Assembly (NCBI RefSeq): GCF_903819335.1
Contig: NZ_CAIJDE010000069.1
Coordinates: 1-64,000 of the forward strand
Source of the DNA: Flavobacterium panici
GTDB lineage: Bacteria > Bacteroidota > Bacteroidia > Flavobacteriales > Flavobacteriaceae
Length of the DNA: 64,000 nt
Reading direction: 5' to 3'
Shown here: positions 50,780 through 60,221 of the stretch, piece after piece
Layout: every line of letters starts with the position of its first letter
How positions within the stretch are numbered: the stretch's first letter is position 1
Position numbers and translations under genes: made by a program
Notes under the pieces: model-generated
Seen by the model: the letters and a program-made list of their open reading frames with translations, nothing else
The model's database searches: none
What the model was told of the DNA's origin: nothing

Positions 50780-50811
50780 TTGCTTTTGGTATATATTATT
50801 TTTTACATTTG
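50780..50811 (+). promoter_or_regulatory. Promoter of the polyamine block
   Basis: TTG (50780-50782), 21-base spacer and -7 TACATTTG (50804-50811). The expected transcription start falls at or next to the ATG at 50817, so the first ORF would be leaderless or nearly so. Confidence 0.6.
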
Positions 50812-50816
50812 CCACA

Positions 50817-50996
50817 ATGAAAACAAACAATAAACAAAGACAATTCAGCTCTTACAGAAACCGCCTCAACAGTTCTTTACTTAGAATGTTGAATCGTTTT
50901 TATAATAGTAAAAGCCCGTTTTGTTTTGATGTTTTCCAATGTTCGAAAGCAGAACACGAAAAACTGCAAATTATATTTGCTAATATTAGAGTTTGA
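50817..50996 (+). CDS. Short basic ORF upstream of arginine decarboxylase (59 aa)
   Basis: 59 codons: MKTNNKQRQFSSYRNRLN, SLLRMLNRFYNS, ending IIFANIRV. Strongly basic first half (Lys and Arg rich), two cysteines, no membrane segment. It begins right at the predicted transcription start and ends 62 bases before the decarboxylase. It may be a leader peptide that regulates the gene in response to polyamines or arginine, or an independent small protein. No family recognised. Confidence 0.5.
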   Translation: MKTNNKQRQFSSYRNRLNSSLLRMLNRFYNSKSPFCFDVFQCSKAEHEKLQIIFANIRV

Positions 50997-51058
50997 ATTT
51001 TAAATTTAGAAGAAAATCACTAAATTTAATAATTACTACTTAAAATATTGAAATATAA

Positions 51059-52462
51059 ATGAATACAAAATATTCGGACTTAATAAATCAAACCTATTAC
51101 TTCCCTCAAGAAGAATTTAAACTAAGCAAAGACAACCTTCAGTTTCATAACATCGATTTGATGAAATTGGTTGAACAATATGGTACTCCATTAAAGTTTA
51201 CTTATTTACCTCAAATTTCTGAAAACATCAATAAGGCAAAAGCCTGGTTCAGAAACGCAATGGAAAAGAATAAATACGAAGCAAAATATTACTATTGTTA
51301 TTGTACAAAAAGCTCTCATTTTGAATACATTATGAATGAAGCTTTCAAGAATAACATTCACATTGAAACATCATCTGCTTTTGATGTTAATATTGTCGAG
51401 AATTTATTAGAAAATGGTAAAATCAACAAAAGTACTTATGTAATTTGTAATGGTTTTAAAAGAGACGAATACATCAATAATATTGCGAGGTTAATTAATA
51501 ACGGACATAAAAATACTATTCCGATTATTGACAATTACGAAGAACTTGATTTACTTCAGGGAGAAATCAAAGGAAAATTCAAAATTGGAATCCGTATTGC
51601 TGCCGAAGAAGAGCCTAAATTTGAGTTTTATACTTCAAGATTAGGAATTGGTTATAAAAACATCGTATCGTTTTACAAAAAACAAATTCAGGAAAATGAC
51701 AAATTAGAGCTTAAAATGCTTCACTTTTTCATTAATACCGGAATAAATGATACTTCATATTACTGGAACGAGCTTGTAAAATGTATTAAAGTATACATTG
51801 CACTTAAAAAGGAATGTCCAACTCTTGATGGTTTGAACATTGGAGGCGGCTTTCCAATTAAAAACTCGCTGGCATTTGAATATGATTATCAATATATGAT
51901 TGATGAAATTATCAATCAAATTAAAATAGCTTGTGATGAGGCCGAAGTTGATGTTCCAAACATATTTACTGAATTTGGATCGTTTACTGTAGGTGAAAGC
52001 GGTGGAGCAATCTATCAGATTTTGTATCAAAAACAACAAAATGATAGAGAAAAATGGAACATGATCGATTCTTCTTTCATTACTACTCTTCCAGATACTT
52101 GGGCTATCAATAAACGTTTTATTATGCTGGCGATTAATCGCTGGAATGATACTTACGAGCGGGTTCTGTTAGGTGGATTGACTTGTGATAGTGATGATTA
52201 TTACAATTCAGAACAAAATATGAACGCCATTTATCTGCCTAAATACAACAAAGAAAAGCCGTTATATATTGGTTTCTTTAATACTGGAGCATATCAGGAA
52301 ACAATTGGAGGTTACGGAGGTTTGCACCACTGTTTGATTCCGCAGCCTAAACATATTTTGATAGATCGCGATGAAAATGGAATTTTGGCAACAGAAGTTT
52401 TCTCTGAACAACAGACTTCAGACGACGTATTAAAAATATTAGGTTACAAGAAAAAATTGTAA
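51059..52462 (+). CDS. PLP-dependent arginine decarboxylase (fold-type III)
   Basis: 467 residues. The alanine-racemase-fold decarboxylase group: YYYCYCTKSSHFEYIM supplies the likely PLP lysine (about residue 83), IHIETSSAFDVNIVENLLENG, DGLNIGGGFPIKNS binds phosphate, and TCDSDDYY the second-subunit Cys. Flavobacterial members of this length are annotated as biosynthetic arginine decarboxylase producing agmatine for polyamine synthesis; diaminopimelate or ornithine as substrate is not excluded. Followed by the deoxyhypusine-synthase-like gene. Confidence 0.8.
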   Translation: MNTKYSDLINQTYYFPQEEFKLSKDNLQFHNIDLMKLVEQYGTPLKFTYLPQISENINKAKAWFRNAMEKNKYEAKYYYCYCTKSSHFEYIMNEAFKNNIHIETSSAFDVNIVENLLENGKINKSTYVICNGFKRDEYINNIARLINNGHKNTIPIIDNYEELDLLQGEIKGKFKIGIRIAAEEEPKFEFYTSRLGIGYKNIVSFYKKQIQENDKLELKMLHFFINTGINDTSYYWNELVKCIKVYIALKKECPTLDGLNIGGGFPIKNSLAFEYDYQYMIDEIINQIKIACDEAEVDVPNIFTEFGSFTVGESGGAIYQILYQKQQNDREKWNMIDSSFITTLPDTWAINKRFIMLAINRWNDTYERVLLGGLTCDSDDYYNSEQNMNAIYLPKYNKEKPLYIGFFNTGAYQETIGGYGGLHHCLIPQPKHILIDRDENGILATEVFSEQQTSDDVLKILGYKKKL

Positions 52463-52571
52463 AAAAAAACTGTAAATTAATTAAGGTTAATAATTAGAAA
52501 ATTATTAATTTGCATATATCCAAAAGGTTAAAAACTTTTAATTCAAAAAAAACAAAAAAACAAAAAACAAA

Positions 52572-53540
52572 ATGAAAGGACCAATCAGTCAGTTTATTGA
52601 AAAACATTATTTACACTTTAATTCTGCTTCACTGGTAGATGCAGCCAAAGAATACGAACAACAATTAGCAAATGGATCTAAAATGTTGGTGAGTATGGCT
52701 GGTGCAATGAGTACAGCAGAAATTGGTAAAATTTTTGCGGAAATAATTAGACAAGATAAAGTACAAATTATTTCATGTACTGGAGCCAATCTAGAAGAAG
52801 ATATCATGAATTTAGTAGCTCACTCTCACTACGAAAGAGTTCCTAATTACCGTGATTTGACACCAGAAGACGAATGGGCTTTACTGGAAAGAGGATTAAA
52901 CCGTGTTACAGATACTTGTATTCCTGAGCATGAGGCTTTTAGACGTTTGCAAAAACACATCTATAAAATCTGGAAAGATGCTGATGATAAAGGAGAACGT
53001 TATTTTCCACATGAATTCATGTACAAAATGTTATTATCAGGCGTTTTAGAAGAATATTATGAAATTGACTTAAAAGACAGCTGGATGTATGCTGCTGCTG
53101 AGAAAAATTTACCTATTATTGTTCCGGGATGGGAAGACAGTACAATGGGTAATATTTTTGCATCATATGTAATAAAAGGTGACTTGAAAGCATCTACAAT
53201 GAAATCTGGTATCGAATACATGACTTTCCTTGCTGACTGGTACTCAAAAAACAGCCAAAATGGTATTGGATTCTTCCAAATTGGTGGAGGTATCGCTGGA
53301 GATTTCCCTATTTGCGTTGTGCCAATGTTATACCAGGATATGGAAATGCATGATGTTCCTTTCTGGAGCTATTTCTGCCAAATCTCTGATTCAACAACAA
53401 GTTACGGTTCTTATTCAGGGGCAGTTCCAAATGAAAAAATCACATGGGGTAAATTAGATATCAAAACCCCTAAATTTATTATAGAGTCGGATGCTACAAT
53501 TGTTGCACCATTAATTTTTGCATATTTATTAGATTTATAG
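52572..53540 (+). CDS. Deoxyhypusine-synthase-like protein lacking the catalytic lysine
   Basis: 322 residues, NAD-dependent Rossmann-like DHS fold: LVSMAGAMSTAEIG, IISCTGANLEEDIMNL, VPGWEDSTMGN, QIGGGIAGDFPI (about 237-246) and SYGSYSGAVPNEKITWGK. Eukaryotic DHS has GGGVVK with the lysine that carries the butylamine intermediate; here that position is Gly243. Bacteria lack eIF5A, so a polyamine-metabolic role is more likely, in line with the adjacent arginine decarboxylase. The acidic-tail gene begins 9 bases after its stop codon. Confidence 0.78.
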   Translation: MKGPISQFIEKHYLHFNSASLVDAAKEYEQQLANGSKMLVSMAGAMSTAEIGKIFAEIIRQDKVQIISCTGANLEEDIMNLVAHSHYERVPNYRDLTPEDEWALLERGLNRVTDTCIPEHEAFRRLQKHIYKIWKDADDKGERYFPHEFMYKMLLSGVLEEYYEIDLKDSWMYAAAEKNLPIIVPGWEDSTMGNIFASYVIKGDLKASTMKSGIEYMTFLADWYSKNSQNGIGFFQIGGGIAGDFPICVVPMLYQDMEMHDVPFWSYFCQISDSTTSYGSYSGAVPNEKITWGKLDIKTPKFIIESDATIVAPLIFAYLLDL

Positions 53541-53549
53541 GATATTTTT

Positions 53550-53960
53550 ATGAAAAGAGTTATAGTAGACTACGCCAAACTGACAAACGAAATTTTAAAC
53601 CTTTTGGTTGAAAAATTTCCTGATGGTTATGATGATTCGGATGTTATCCGTTTTAGAAACGCTAAAAACGAATTAGTAGAAGCTGTTGAAGTTCGTACTG
53701 AAGACACTATTTATTTAGTAAAAATCAGTACTAAACTTGCTGACAGAATCGAAAATTATGATGAAGATGACGATATCGATCTTGATGTTGATACAATCGA
53801 GCCAGTTAAAGGTATTGATCTTGATGATGATGCTGCAGACGATGATGACGATGATGACAATCTTGATAAACCAGACGTTGACGGTGGAGATGATGACGAT
53901 GATGACAGAGATCCAGACGATATTGCTGATGATGACGAAGATGAGGACGACGAAGATTAA
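53550..53960 (+). CDS. Protein with long acidic C-terminal tail
   Basis: 136 residues. The first 70 form a compact alpha/beta domain (VDYAKLTNEILNLLVEKF, EAVEVRTEDTIYLVKISTKL). From about residue 74 to the end over half of the residues are Asp or Glu, including DDDDDDD and DDDDDD runs. It looks conserved in Flavobacteria next to the DHS-like gene, but I cannot name a function; the tail could bind cations, polyamines or basic proteins. A strong terminator follows. Confidence 0.7.
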   Translation: MKRVIVDYAKLTNEILNLLVEKFPDGYDDSDVIRFRNAKNELVEAVEVRTEDTIYLVKISTKLADRIENYDEDDDIDLDVDTIEPVKGIDLDDDAADDDDDDDNLDKPDVDGGDDDDDDRDPDDIADDDEDEDDED

Positions 53961-53983
53961 TCATTTACTTTTAAAATAAAGAC

Positions 53984-54015
53984 AAAGGAACTCTATTTTG
54001 AGTTCCTTTTTTATT
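53984..54015 (+). terminator. Rho-independent terminator
   Basis: AAAGGAACTC (53984-53993) pairs with GAGTTCCTTT (54000-54009), loop TATTTT, T run. It closes the polyamine block. Confidence 0.88.
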
Positions 54016-54095
54016 TATCCATACAAACAAATTATAAGAAAATTACTATATTTATATTTTAAGAAATATATTTAAAATATAAATTATTCGCCAAT

Positions 54096-56216
54096 ATGAA
54101 ATCAGAATTACTACACGCCAAACTGAAAGAAAATTTCGGATTTGAAAAATTCAGGCCAAATCAGGAAACGATAATAAAAACTATTTTATCCGGACAGGAT
54201 ACATTAGCTATTATGCCTACCGGTGGTGGAAAATCTATCTGTTTTCAGCTGCCGGCGCTTATATTACCCGGAATAACTATCGTTATTTCGCCTTTAATTG
54301 CCTTGATGAAAGATCAGGTTGATAGTTTGAAAACAAACGGAATTGCCGCATGTTATATCAACAGCAGTCAATCATCTGAAGAACAGCAGTTTTATATTGA
54401 TAATTTAAAATCGAATAATTTTAAACTCGTTTATATTGCTCCCGAAAGTTTATCGTATTTAGATAATGTATTTAACGAATTAACAATCAGTTTAATTGCA
54501 ATTGACGAAGCGCATTGTATTTCTTCTTGGGGTCATGATTTTAGACCAGCCTACACCAATTTAGGATATTTAAAAAACCGCTTCCCTTCTACTCCAGTTT
54601 TAGCTTTGACTGCAACAGCCGATAAAGCAACACGTGCAGATATAACCAAACAGCTAAATTTAAAAAGTCCAAAAACTTTTGTAGCTTCTTTTGATCGCGC
54701 AAATTTAAGCCTTGAAGTGCGACCGGCTTTAGATCGTATAAAACAAATTATTGATTTTGTTGAAAACAAGCCCAATGAATCTGGGATTATTTATTGTTTA
54801 AGCAGAAAAACGACAGAAGAACTTGCAGAGAAATTATCTAAAAACGGAATTGTCGCAAAAGCATATCATGCAGGTTTAGATAATACAACACGAGCAAAAA
54901 CTCAGGATCAGTTTATAAATGATGATTGTCAGGTTGTATGTGCTACAATTGCATTTGGAATGGGAATCGACAAATCAAATGTTCGCTGGGTAATTCATTA
55001 TAATTTGCCTAAAAATATTGAAGGCTATTATCAGGAAATTGGGCGTGCAGGCCGCGATGGATTACCAGCAGAAACCGTTTTATTTGAAAGTTATGCAGAT
55101 GTGATTCAGCTTCAAAAATTTGCTTCTGAAGGATTAAATTCTGATGTTCAGCTTGCCAAATTAGAACGAATGAAGCAATACGCAGACGCAGTAAGCTGCA
55201 GACGAAAAATTCTTCTTTCTTATTTTGGAGAACTGGTTACGGAAAATTGCGGTAATTGTGATATTTGTAAAAATCCGCCAACATTTTTCGATGGAACGAT
55301 TCTCGCGCAAAAAGCACTTTCGGCTATTACCAGATTACAGGAATCTGAACCTTTAGCTGTGATTGTTGATTTTTTAAGAGGCTCAAAAAACGCATATATC
55401 TACGAAAAAAATTATCAAACGCTAAAAACGTACGGAATTGGAGCCGATATTTCCTGGTACGATTGGAATCAATATTTAATTCAGCTGATTAATCTAGGAT
55501 ATTGTGAAATTGCTTTTCATCAGCACAATAAAATTTTATTAACGCCTTTTGCCAAAAAAGTTTTGTTTGAAGGTGAAAAAGTAAAACTGACAACGGTTGT
55601 TAAAAAAGTAATTGATAAAAATGAAGTAAAACAGGAAAAAGCAAAAACTGCTGCTAAAAATTCTCTTTTTGAGACACTTCGAAAATTACGCTACGAAATT
55701 GCTCAAGAAGAAGAAGTTCCTGCCTATGTGATTTTCAGTGATGCTTCGTTAAGACATATGGAAATTTTACGACCAATGAGCGACGAAGATTTCCTTGCCG
55801 TGGAAGGTGTTGGAAAAGCAAAACTCGAAAAATATGGAGCAGAATTCATTAAGGCGATTATTGAGTTTCAAAGAAATAAATCTGTCGTTAAGAAAGACAA
55901 AAAGGAAAGCACGTATGCTAAAACTTTAGAATTATTTCAAAATGGACTTTCTATTGAAGAAATCGCCGGACAAAGAAATCTGGGCGAAACTACAATTGTC
56001 TCTCATTTAGCTAAATTATATGTTGATGGAAACGATTTTGATTTAAGTCAGTTTGTTTCTGATAAAGAAATCATTGAGATTGAAAAAGCTCAATTAGAAT
56101 TAGAAAATCCTAGCGCTTTACGACCTTACTACGAATACTTTGAAGAGAAAATGTCTTATGATAAAATTCGATTTGGATTGGCGTTTTTAGAGAGAAAGCA
56201 TTTAAGTGCTAAATAA
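54096..56216 (+). CDS. recQ: ATP-dependent DNA helicase RecQ
   Basis: 706 residues. Helicase core with Walker A PTGGGKS (about 41-47), DEAH (about 134-137), ALTATAD, and QEIGRAGRDGLPAE; then the RecQ zinc site (CRRKILL...CGNCDICKNPP, about 367-395), the RQC winged helix, and an HRDC domain (RHMEILRPMSDEDFLAVEGVG, about 550-570). A further C-terminal helix-turn-helix (GLSIEEIAGQRNLGETTIVSHL) is seen in many RecQ proteins of this phylum. Unwinds DNA during recombination and replication repair. Confidence 0.93.
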   Translation: MKSELLHAKLKENFGFEKFRPNQETIIKTILSGQDTLAIMPTGGGKSICFQLPALILPGITIVISPLIALMKDQVDSLKTNGIAACYINSSQSSEEQQFYIDNLKSNNFKLVYIAPESLSYLDNVFNELTISLIAIDEAHCISSWGHDFRPAYTNLGYLKNRFPSTPVLALTATADKATRADITKQLNLKSPKTFVASFDRANLSLEVRPALDRIKQIIDFVENKPNESGIIYCLSRKTTEELAEKLSKNGIVAKAYHAGLDNTTRAKTQDQFINDDCQVVCATIAFGMGIDKSNVRWVIHYNLPKNIEGYYQEIGRAGRDGLPAETVLFESYADVIQLQKFASEGLNSDVQLAKLERMKQYADAVSCRRKILLSYFGELVTENCGNCDICKNPPTFFDGTILAQKALSAITRLQESEPLAVIVDFLRGSKNAYIYEKNYQTLKTYGIGADISWYDWNQYLIQLINLGYCEIAFHQHNKILLTPFAKKVLFEGEKVKLTTVVKKVIDKNEVKQEKAKTAAKNSLFETLRKLRYEIAQEEEVPAYVIFSDASLRHMEILRPMSDEDFLAVEGVGKAKLEKYGAEFIKAIIEFQRNKSVVKKDKKESTYAKTLELFQNGLSIEEIAGQRNLGETTIVSHLAKLYVDGNDFDLSQFVSDKEIIEIEKAQLELENPSALRPYYEYFEEKMSYDKIRFGLAFLERKHLSAK

Positions 56217-56275
56217 AGATGGCACGCGGATTTTACGGATTCGCTATCGCGAAGGCGCTGATTAATACGGATTTT

Positions 56276-56376
56276 TTTGTCATTTCTAAGAACGAAAAAT
56301 TGCACAAGTATTTCTTCATAGTGAATCGTCAATCTTTGTCGAATTTCTAGTGTGATTTCTCGTTCCTCGAAATGAC
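56276..56376. repeat. Degenerate copy of the GTCATTTCGA inverted repeat
   Basis: The left arm begins TTTTTGTCATTTCTAAG; the right arm ends TTCCTCGAAATGACAAAAA. The inner part AATCTTTGTCGAATTTCTAG nearly repeats 4234-4253. This copy is imperfect, unlike 4178-4283. It lies between convergent RecQ and DinB genes. Confidence 0.65.
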
Positions 56377-56382
56377 AAAAAC

Positions 56383-56418
56383 AAAAAATCCTGTGAAGTA
56401 AATTCACAGGATTTTTTT
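56383..56418. terminator. Bidirectional terminator
   Basis: AAAAAATCCTGTGAA (56383-56397) pairs exactly with 56403-56417 across a 5-base loop, U tracts in both directions, between convergent genes. Confidence 0.87.
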
Positions 56419-56439
56419 AGTATTTATAATTTTATGCTT

Positions 56440-56955
56440 TTACAAATATCTTTCTTCAAAAACTTTTTGATGATGTTTTTGATGTCCAATTATAACAAAA
56501 CCTAAAGCTCGAACAGAAATTTGATTACCAGAAGCCGTTCCAAGTCTTTTAAGCTGATCTTCAGATAAACTTTTGTAAAATAATAAAGTTGAATGTCTTA
56601 AAGCAGAAAGTTCAGTTAATAAATCCTGAATACTTCTTTTATTTGATTCTGTATTATTTGCATAATCATCTTCTTCAAAACTAGGCAAAGGCGTTTTGTC
56701 ATTTCTTGAAAATCTCAGAGCACGATAAGCAAAAATACGTTCAGTATCTATAATATGCTGAATGATATCCTTAATTGTCCACTTCCCTTCTGCATAGCGA
56801 TAATCAAATTTGTCCATTGGAATATTTTGAACAAATCGGATAAAATCATGAAGAGAGATTTCTAATTCTTCGATTAATTTTCCCTCGCCGGCTTCTCTGA
56901 TATAAGTGCCAAAATGACCCGAATATTCATTTTCTAGTAACTGACTTGCAATCAT
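56440..56955 (-). CDS. DinB family protein
   Basis: 171 residues, DinB four-helix bundle: KWTIKDIIQHIIDTERIFAYRAL (about 58-80) and VIIGHQKHHQKVFEERYL at the end give the three metal-binding histidines. Function unknown; probably a cytoplasmic metalloenzyme of the bacillithiol-transferase-like superfamily. Thirty bases separate it from PEP carboxylase on the same strand. Confidence 0.82.
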   Translation of the reverse strand: MIASQLLENEYSGHFGTYIREAGEGKLIEELEISLHDFIRFVQNIPMDKFDYRYAEGKWTIKDIIQHIIDTERIFAYRALRFSRNDKTPLPSFEEDDYANNTESNKRSIQDLLTELSALRHSTLLFYKSLSEDQLKRLGTASGNQISVRALGFVIIGHQKHHQKVFEERYL

Positions 56956-56985
56956 TTTTATAATTTTAAAGTTTACAAATTACGA

Positions 56986-59571
56986 TTAAGCTGAATTTCT
57001 ACTTGCATTTGTGTTTCCGAAAAGAGATCTCGTTACTATTTTTTCGTAAACTTTGATTAGCTCCTCATTCGCAGAATTTTCTTTGTTCAATTCATTAATT
57101 TTCAACAATGCGTATTGTTGTATTGTCAACAACGGCAGTACAATACGCTCTCTTATTTGAATTGATGCTATACCATCAGGATAGTTTTCCATTAAGGTTT
57201 TATGACCTGCAATTTTTAATAAAAGACGTTTTGTCTCAGAAAATTCATCATAGATAATCTGCCAGAATTCACCAAATTCAGGATCTTTTCTCATATATGC
57301 CGTTAATGGTAAAAATGATTTTGCCAATGACATCATACTGTTCTCTAACAACGTTTTAAAGAATAATGAATTGTGGTACAAATCACTTACTTTATCCCAT
57401 TGACCTGATTCTTCAAAATGTTTCAAAGCTGTTCCAACTCCAAAAAATCCTGGTACGTTTTGTTTTAACTGACTCCAGGAACCAACAAACGGAATCGCTC
57501 TTAAATCTGCAAAATCTAATGATTCAGATTTGCTTCTTTTTGAAGGGCGGCTTCCAATGTTAGTTTTAGAATAATATTTCAACGTACTCATTTTTTCCAA
57601 ATAAGGAATAAATTTCGGGTGATTTTTAAAACTTAAATATTTATCATAACCCAAATTAGCTAATTGCGTCAGGATTTGAGTTTCTTCTGGAGTTAACTCA
57701 TTTTTTTCTTTACCAAAAACCTGATTAGTTACACCGGCACTTAATAGGTTTTCAATATTAAAACGGCAAGAATCTAAAGTTCCAAAATTAGAACTAATCG
57801 TTTGCCCTTGTACCGTAATCTGAATTTCTTTATTTTCAATTTTTGGTCCTAAAGAAGCGTAAAATTTGTGTGTTTTACCACCACCACGCGCAGGAGGTCC
57901 GCCGCGTCCGTCAAAGAAAATAGCTTTAATTCCGTATTTTCTTGAAATTTCAGTCAGCGAAATTTTAGCCTGATAAATACTCCAGTTAGCCATTAAATAA
58001 CCACCGTCTTTTGTACCATCAGAGAAACCAAGCATAATGGTCTGTTCGTTTCCTCTTGATTTTAAATGCTTAGAATATTCAGGATTGGTATACAATTGCT
58101 CCATAATTTGATGCGCATTTTGCAAATCATCTACAGACTCAAAAAGCGGAATAATGTCAACAGTTGGATTTTCCCAATTATTCAAACGAATCATCGCAAA
58201 AGTTTCCATTACGTTTAGGGCACTTTCGTTATTACTAATAATATAACGATTGGCTCCTTCTTCACCATTATTTTCCTGAATGGTTTTTATTGCCTGAACA
58301 GATTCTAAAGTCGACCTTGTAATTTCGTTTTCAAAATCAGCAGGATTTAAGTTTCCTTTTATCTTTGATAAAACATCGATTTTTTGATCTTCTGTCAATT
58401 CATAATAATTTTTCGGAAAAGTATCTGAACCTGAGTTTAAGTAATAATTCACAACATCTTTGAATACAGCATTGTGAATTTTACTATTCTGACGAATATC
58501 TAAAGTTGCAAAATGGAATCCGAATAAATTGATTTTTACCAAAAGAGCTTCTAATTCGTCTAAATATAAAGATTGATGTTTTTCAATAATGATAGTACGA
58601 ATTGTATTCAGCTGTGTCAATAATTCATCTAAAGTGATAAAAATTTCACCTTTAGAATAAAATACTGAACGATAAAGTTTATGTTCAAGATCAGACACTA
58701 AAGTATCTACGCCTGAGAAAGTTAGCTTTCTTTTTAAATTTCTCATTTCAACATAATAACACTTCAAAATTGAAGTTCGTAAACGATCTGCAACTTTCAG
58801 TGTAATCTCTGTTGTAACGAATGGATTTCCGTCACGGTCACCTCCCGGCCAGAATCCTAATTTTATTAATTGGTTCTGAATTTGATTTCCGTCATTAATA
58901 TTTTTCTGTAAATAATGTACAATTTCTCCCGCTGTAGCATAGAATACATTTTCAAGATACCAAATCAAACTAACGGCTTCATCGTAAGGGTTTGGTTTTT
59001 CATGCTGAATAAAAGGTGTTTTTCCCAGCTGTGCTAATAATTGTTTGATCTGCAATAAATCGTTTTGACGAATTGCTTCGGTCAAATCGTTTATAATTCC
59101 TAAAACAGGGCCAGGATAAAACTGAGTTGGATGCGCTGTTAAAACCGTACGAACATTGAAATTTTCTAAAAAATTAACTAATTCATCGTCTTTTTCTTTT
59201 GCATCTGATTTTTCTTTGATATCACGCAAAGATCCACGACCTTCCATATTGTTAACTTCAGGAAAAGCAGCATCTTCAATAGCGTCAAACAATACAATCT
59301 GACGTTCTATATATTGGATAAATCGAAACATTAAGTCGATTTTTTCCGTTTCTGAAGCATTATTCAGGAACTTATTTGAAAAGAAATCAAAAATTTCTTT
59401 TGGGGTTTCCTGTTTTTTAAATCCCGTTTCGCAGGTTTCTGTAAATAACGGCAGTAAAACACCTGTATTATCAATAGAGTCAAATGGTAATGTTATGAAA
59501 ACACTATTGTAAATATGGTATTTAGAGAGAACGTCTTTGTTAAAACGCTCTATTTTTGGCAACGTGTACAT
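56986..59571 (-). CDS. ppc: Phosphoenolpyruvate carboxylase
   Basis: 861 residues. Makes oxaloacetate from PEP and bicarbonate to refill the citric acid cycle. Catalytic motifs: VLTAHPTQF (about 140-148, the active-site His; most bacteria have TAHPTE), GFWPGGDRDGNPFVT (about 240-254), MLGFSDGTKDGGYLMANW (about 514-531) and FFDGRGGPPARGGGK (about 556-570). The Gln in place of Glu and the PPARGGG variant are, as far as I recall, usual in Bacteroidetes. Cytoplasmic. Confidence 0.92.
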   Translation of the reverse strand: MYTLPKIERFNKDVLSKYHIYNSVFITLPFDSIDNTGVLLPLFTETCETGFKKQETPKEIFDFFSNKFLNNASETEKIDLMFRFIQYIERQIVLFDAIEDAAFPEVNNMEGRGSLRDIKEKSDAKEKDDELVNFLENFNVRTVLTAHPTQFYPGPVLGIINDLTEAIRQNDLLQIKQLLAQLGKTPFIQHEKPNPYDEAVSLIWYLENVFYATAGEIVHYLQKNINDGNQIQNQLIKLGFWPGGDRDGNPFVTTEITLKVADRLRTSILKCYYVEMRNLKRKLTFSGVDTLVSDLEHKLYRSVFYSKGEIFITLDELLTQLNTIRTIIIEKHQSLYLDELEALLVKINLFGFHFATLDIRQNSKIHNAVFKDVVNYYLNSGSDTFPKNYYELTEDQKIDVLSKIKGNLNPADFENEITRSTLESVQAIKTIQENNGEEGANRYIISNNESALNVMETFAMIRLNNWENPTVDIIPLFESVDDLQNAHQIMEQLYTNPEYSKHLKSRGNEQTIMLGFSDGTKDGGYLMANWSIYQAKISLTEISRKYGIKAIFFDGRGGPPARGGGKTHKFYASLGPKIENKEIQITVQGQTISSNFGTLDSCRFNIENLLSAGVTNQVFGKEKNELTPEETQILTQLANLGYDKYLSFKNHPKFIPYLEKMSTLKYYSKTNIGSRPSKRSKSESLDFADLRAIPFVGSWSQLKQNVPGFFGVGTALKHFEESGQWDKVSDLYHNSLFFKTLLENSMMSLAKSFLPLTAYMRKDPEFGEFWQIIYDEFSETKRLLLKIAGHKTLMENYPDGIASIQIRERIVLPLLTIQQYALLKINELNKENSANEELIKVYEKIVTRSLFGNTNASRNSA

Positions 59572-59604
59572 AAATTCTTTTATAGTTGGTTGGTTAATTG
59601 GTCA

Positions 59605-59634
59605 TAAAAAAACCCCAAGAATAAACTTGAGGTT
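59605..59634 (-). terminator. Terminator of the Lrp gene (minus strand)
   Basis: Read on minus: AACCTCAAG, 6-base loop, CTTGGGGTT, then six T. It lies between the Lrp stop at 59665 and the PEP carboxylase start. Confidence 0.75.
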
Positions 59635-59664
59635 ATATTTTAATATAGCATTCAAGAGGGATTC

Positions 59665-60144
59665 TTACATATTTTTGAAAATAGTATGCATCAAACGCTT
59701 CTTATCGTTAATACTTTCCTCTAATGAAATCATAGTTTCAGTTCTGTAAACACCATCGATATCGTCAATCATGAAGATAACTTCTTTTGCATGTTTTGTA
59801 TCTTTTGCTCTGATTTTACAAAAGATGTTGAATTTTCCTGTCGTTACAGAAGCAACTGTTACGAATGGAATTTGATTGATACGCTCTAATACAAATTTAG
59901 TTTGTGATGTATTATTAAGGAATACCCCAACATAAGCAATAAATGAATAACCTAATTTATCGTAATCTAAGGCTAATGAAGACCCCATGATGATACCGGC
60001 ATCCTCCATCTTTTTTACTCTAACGTGTACTGTACCAGCAGAAATCAATAGTTTTTTTGCAATGTCAGTAAACGGAACTCTCGTATTGTCTATTAACATA
60101 TCTAAAATCTGGTGATCTACTTCATCTAAACGAAATTTACTCAT
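59665..60144 (-). CDS. Lrp/AsnC family transcriptional regulator
   Basis: 159 residues. N-terminal helix-turn-helix (about 5-52; DEVDHQILDMLIDNTRVPFTDIAKKLLIS then GTVHVRVKKMED) and a RAM ligand-binding domain (about 68-145; FIAYVGVFLNNTS). Such feast/famine regulators respond to amino acids. It ends upstream of ppc but has its own terminator. Confidence 0.88.
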   Translation of the reverse strand: MSKFRLDEVDHQILDMLIDNTRVPFTDIAKKLLISAGTVHVRVKKMEDAGIIMGSSLALDYDKLGYSFIAYVGVFLNNTSQTKFVLERINQIPFVTVASVTTGKFNIFCKIRAKDTKHAKEVIFMIDDIDGVYRTETMISLEESINDKKRLMHTIFKNM

Positions 60145-60221
60145 AATTCTTTAATTAATATTACTAATTGCTATTACAAAGTATAAAAATATATATAAAA
60201 AACAACAAATTCACATAAAAA

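Noticed and set aside
53737..53979. 80-aa Met/Thr-rich frame in the acidic-tail gene
   Set aside because: It is the GAT/GAC repeat of the acidic tail read one base over.
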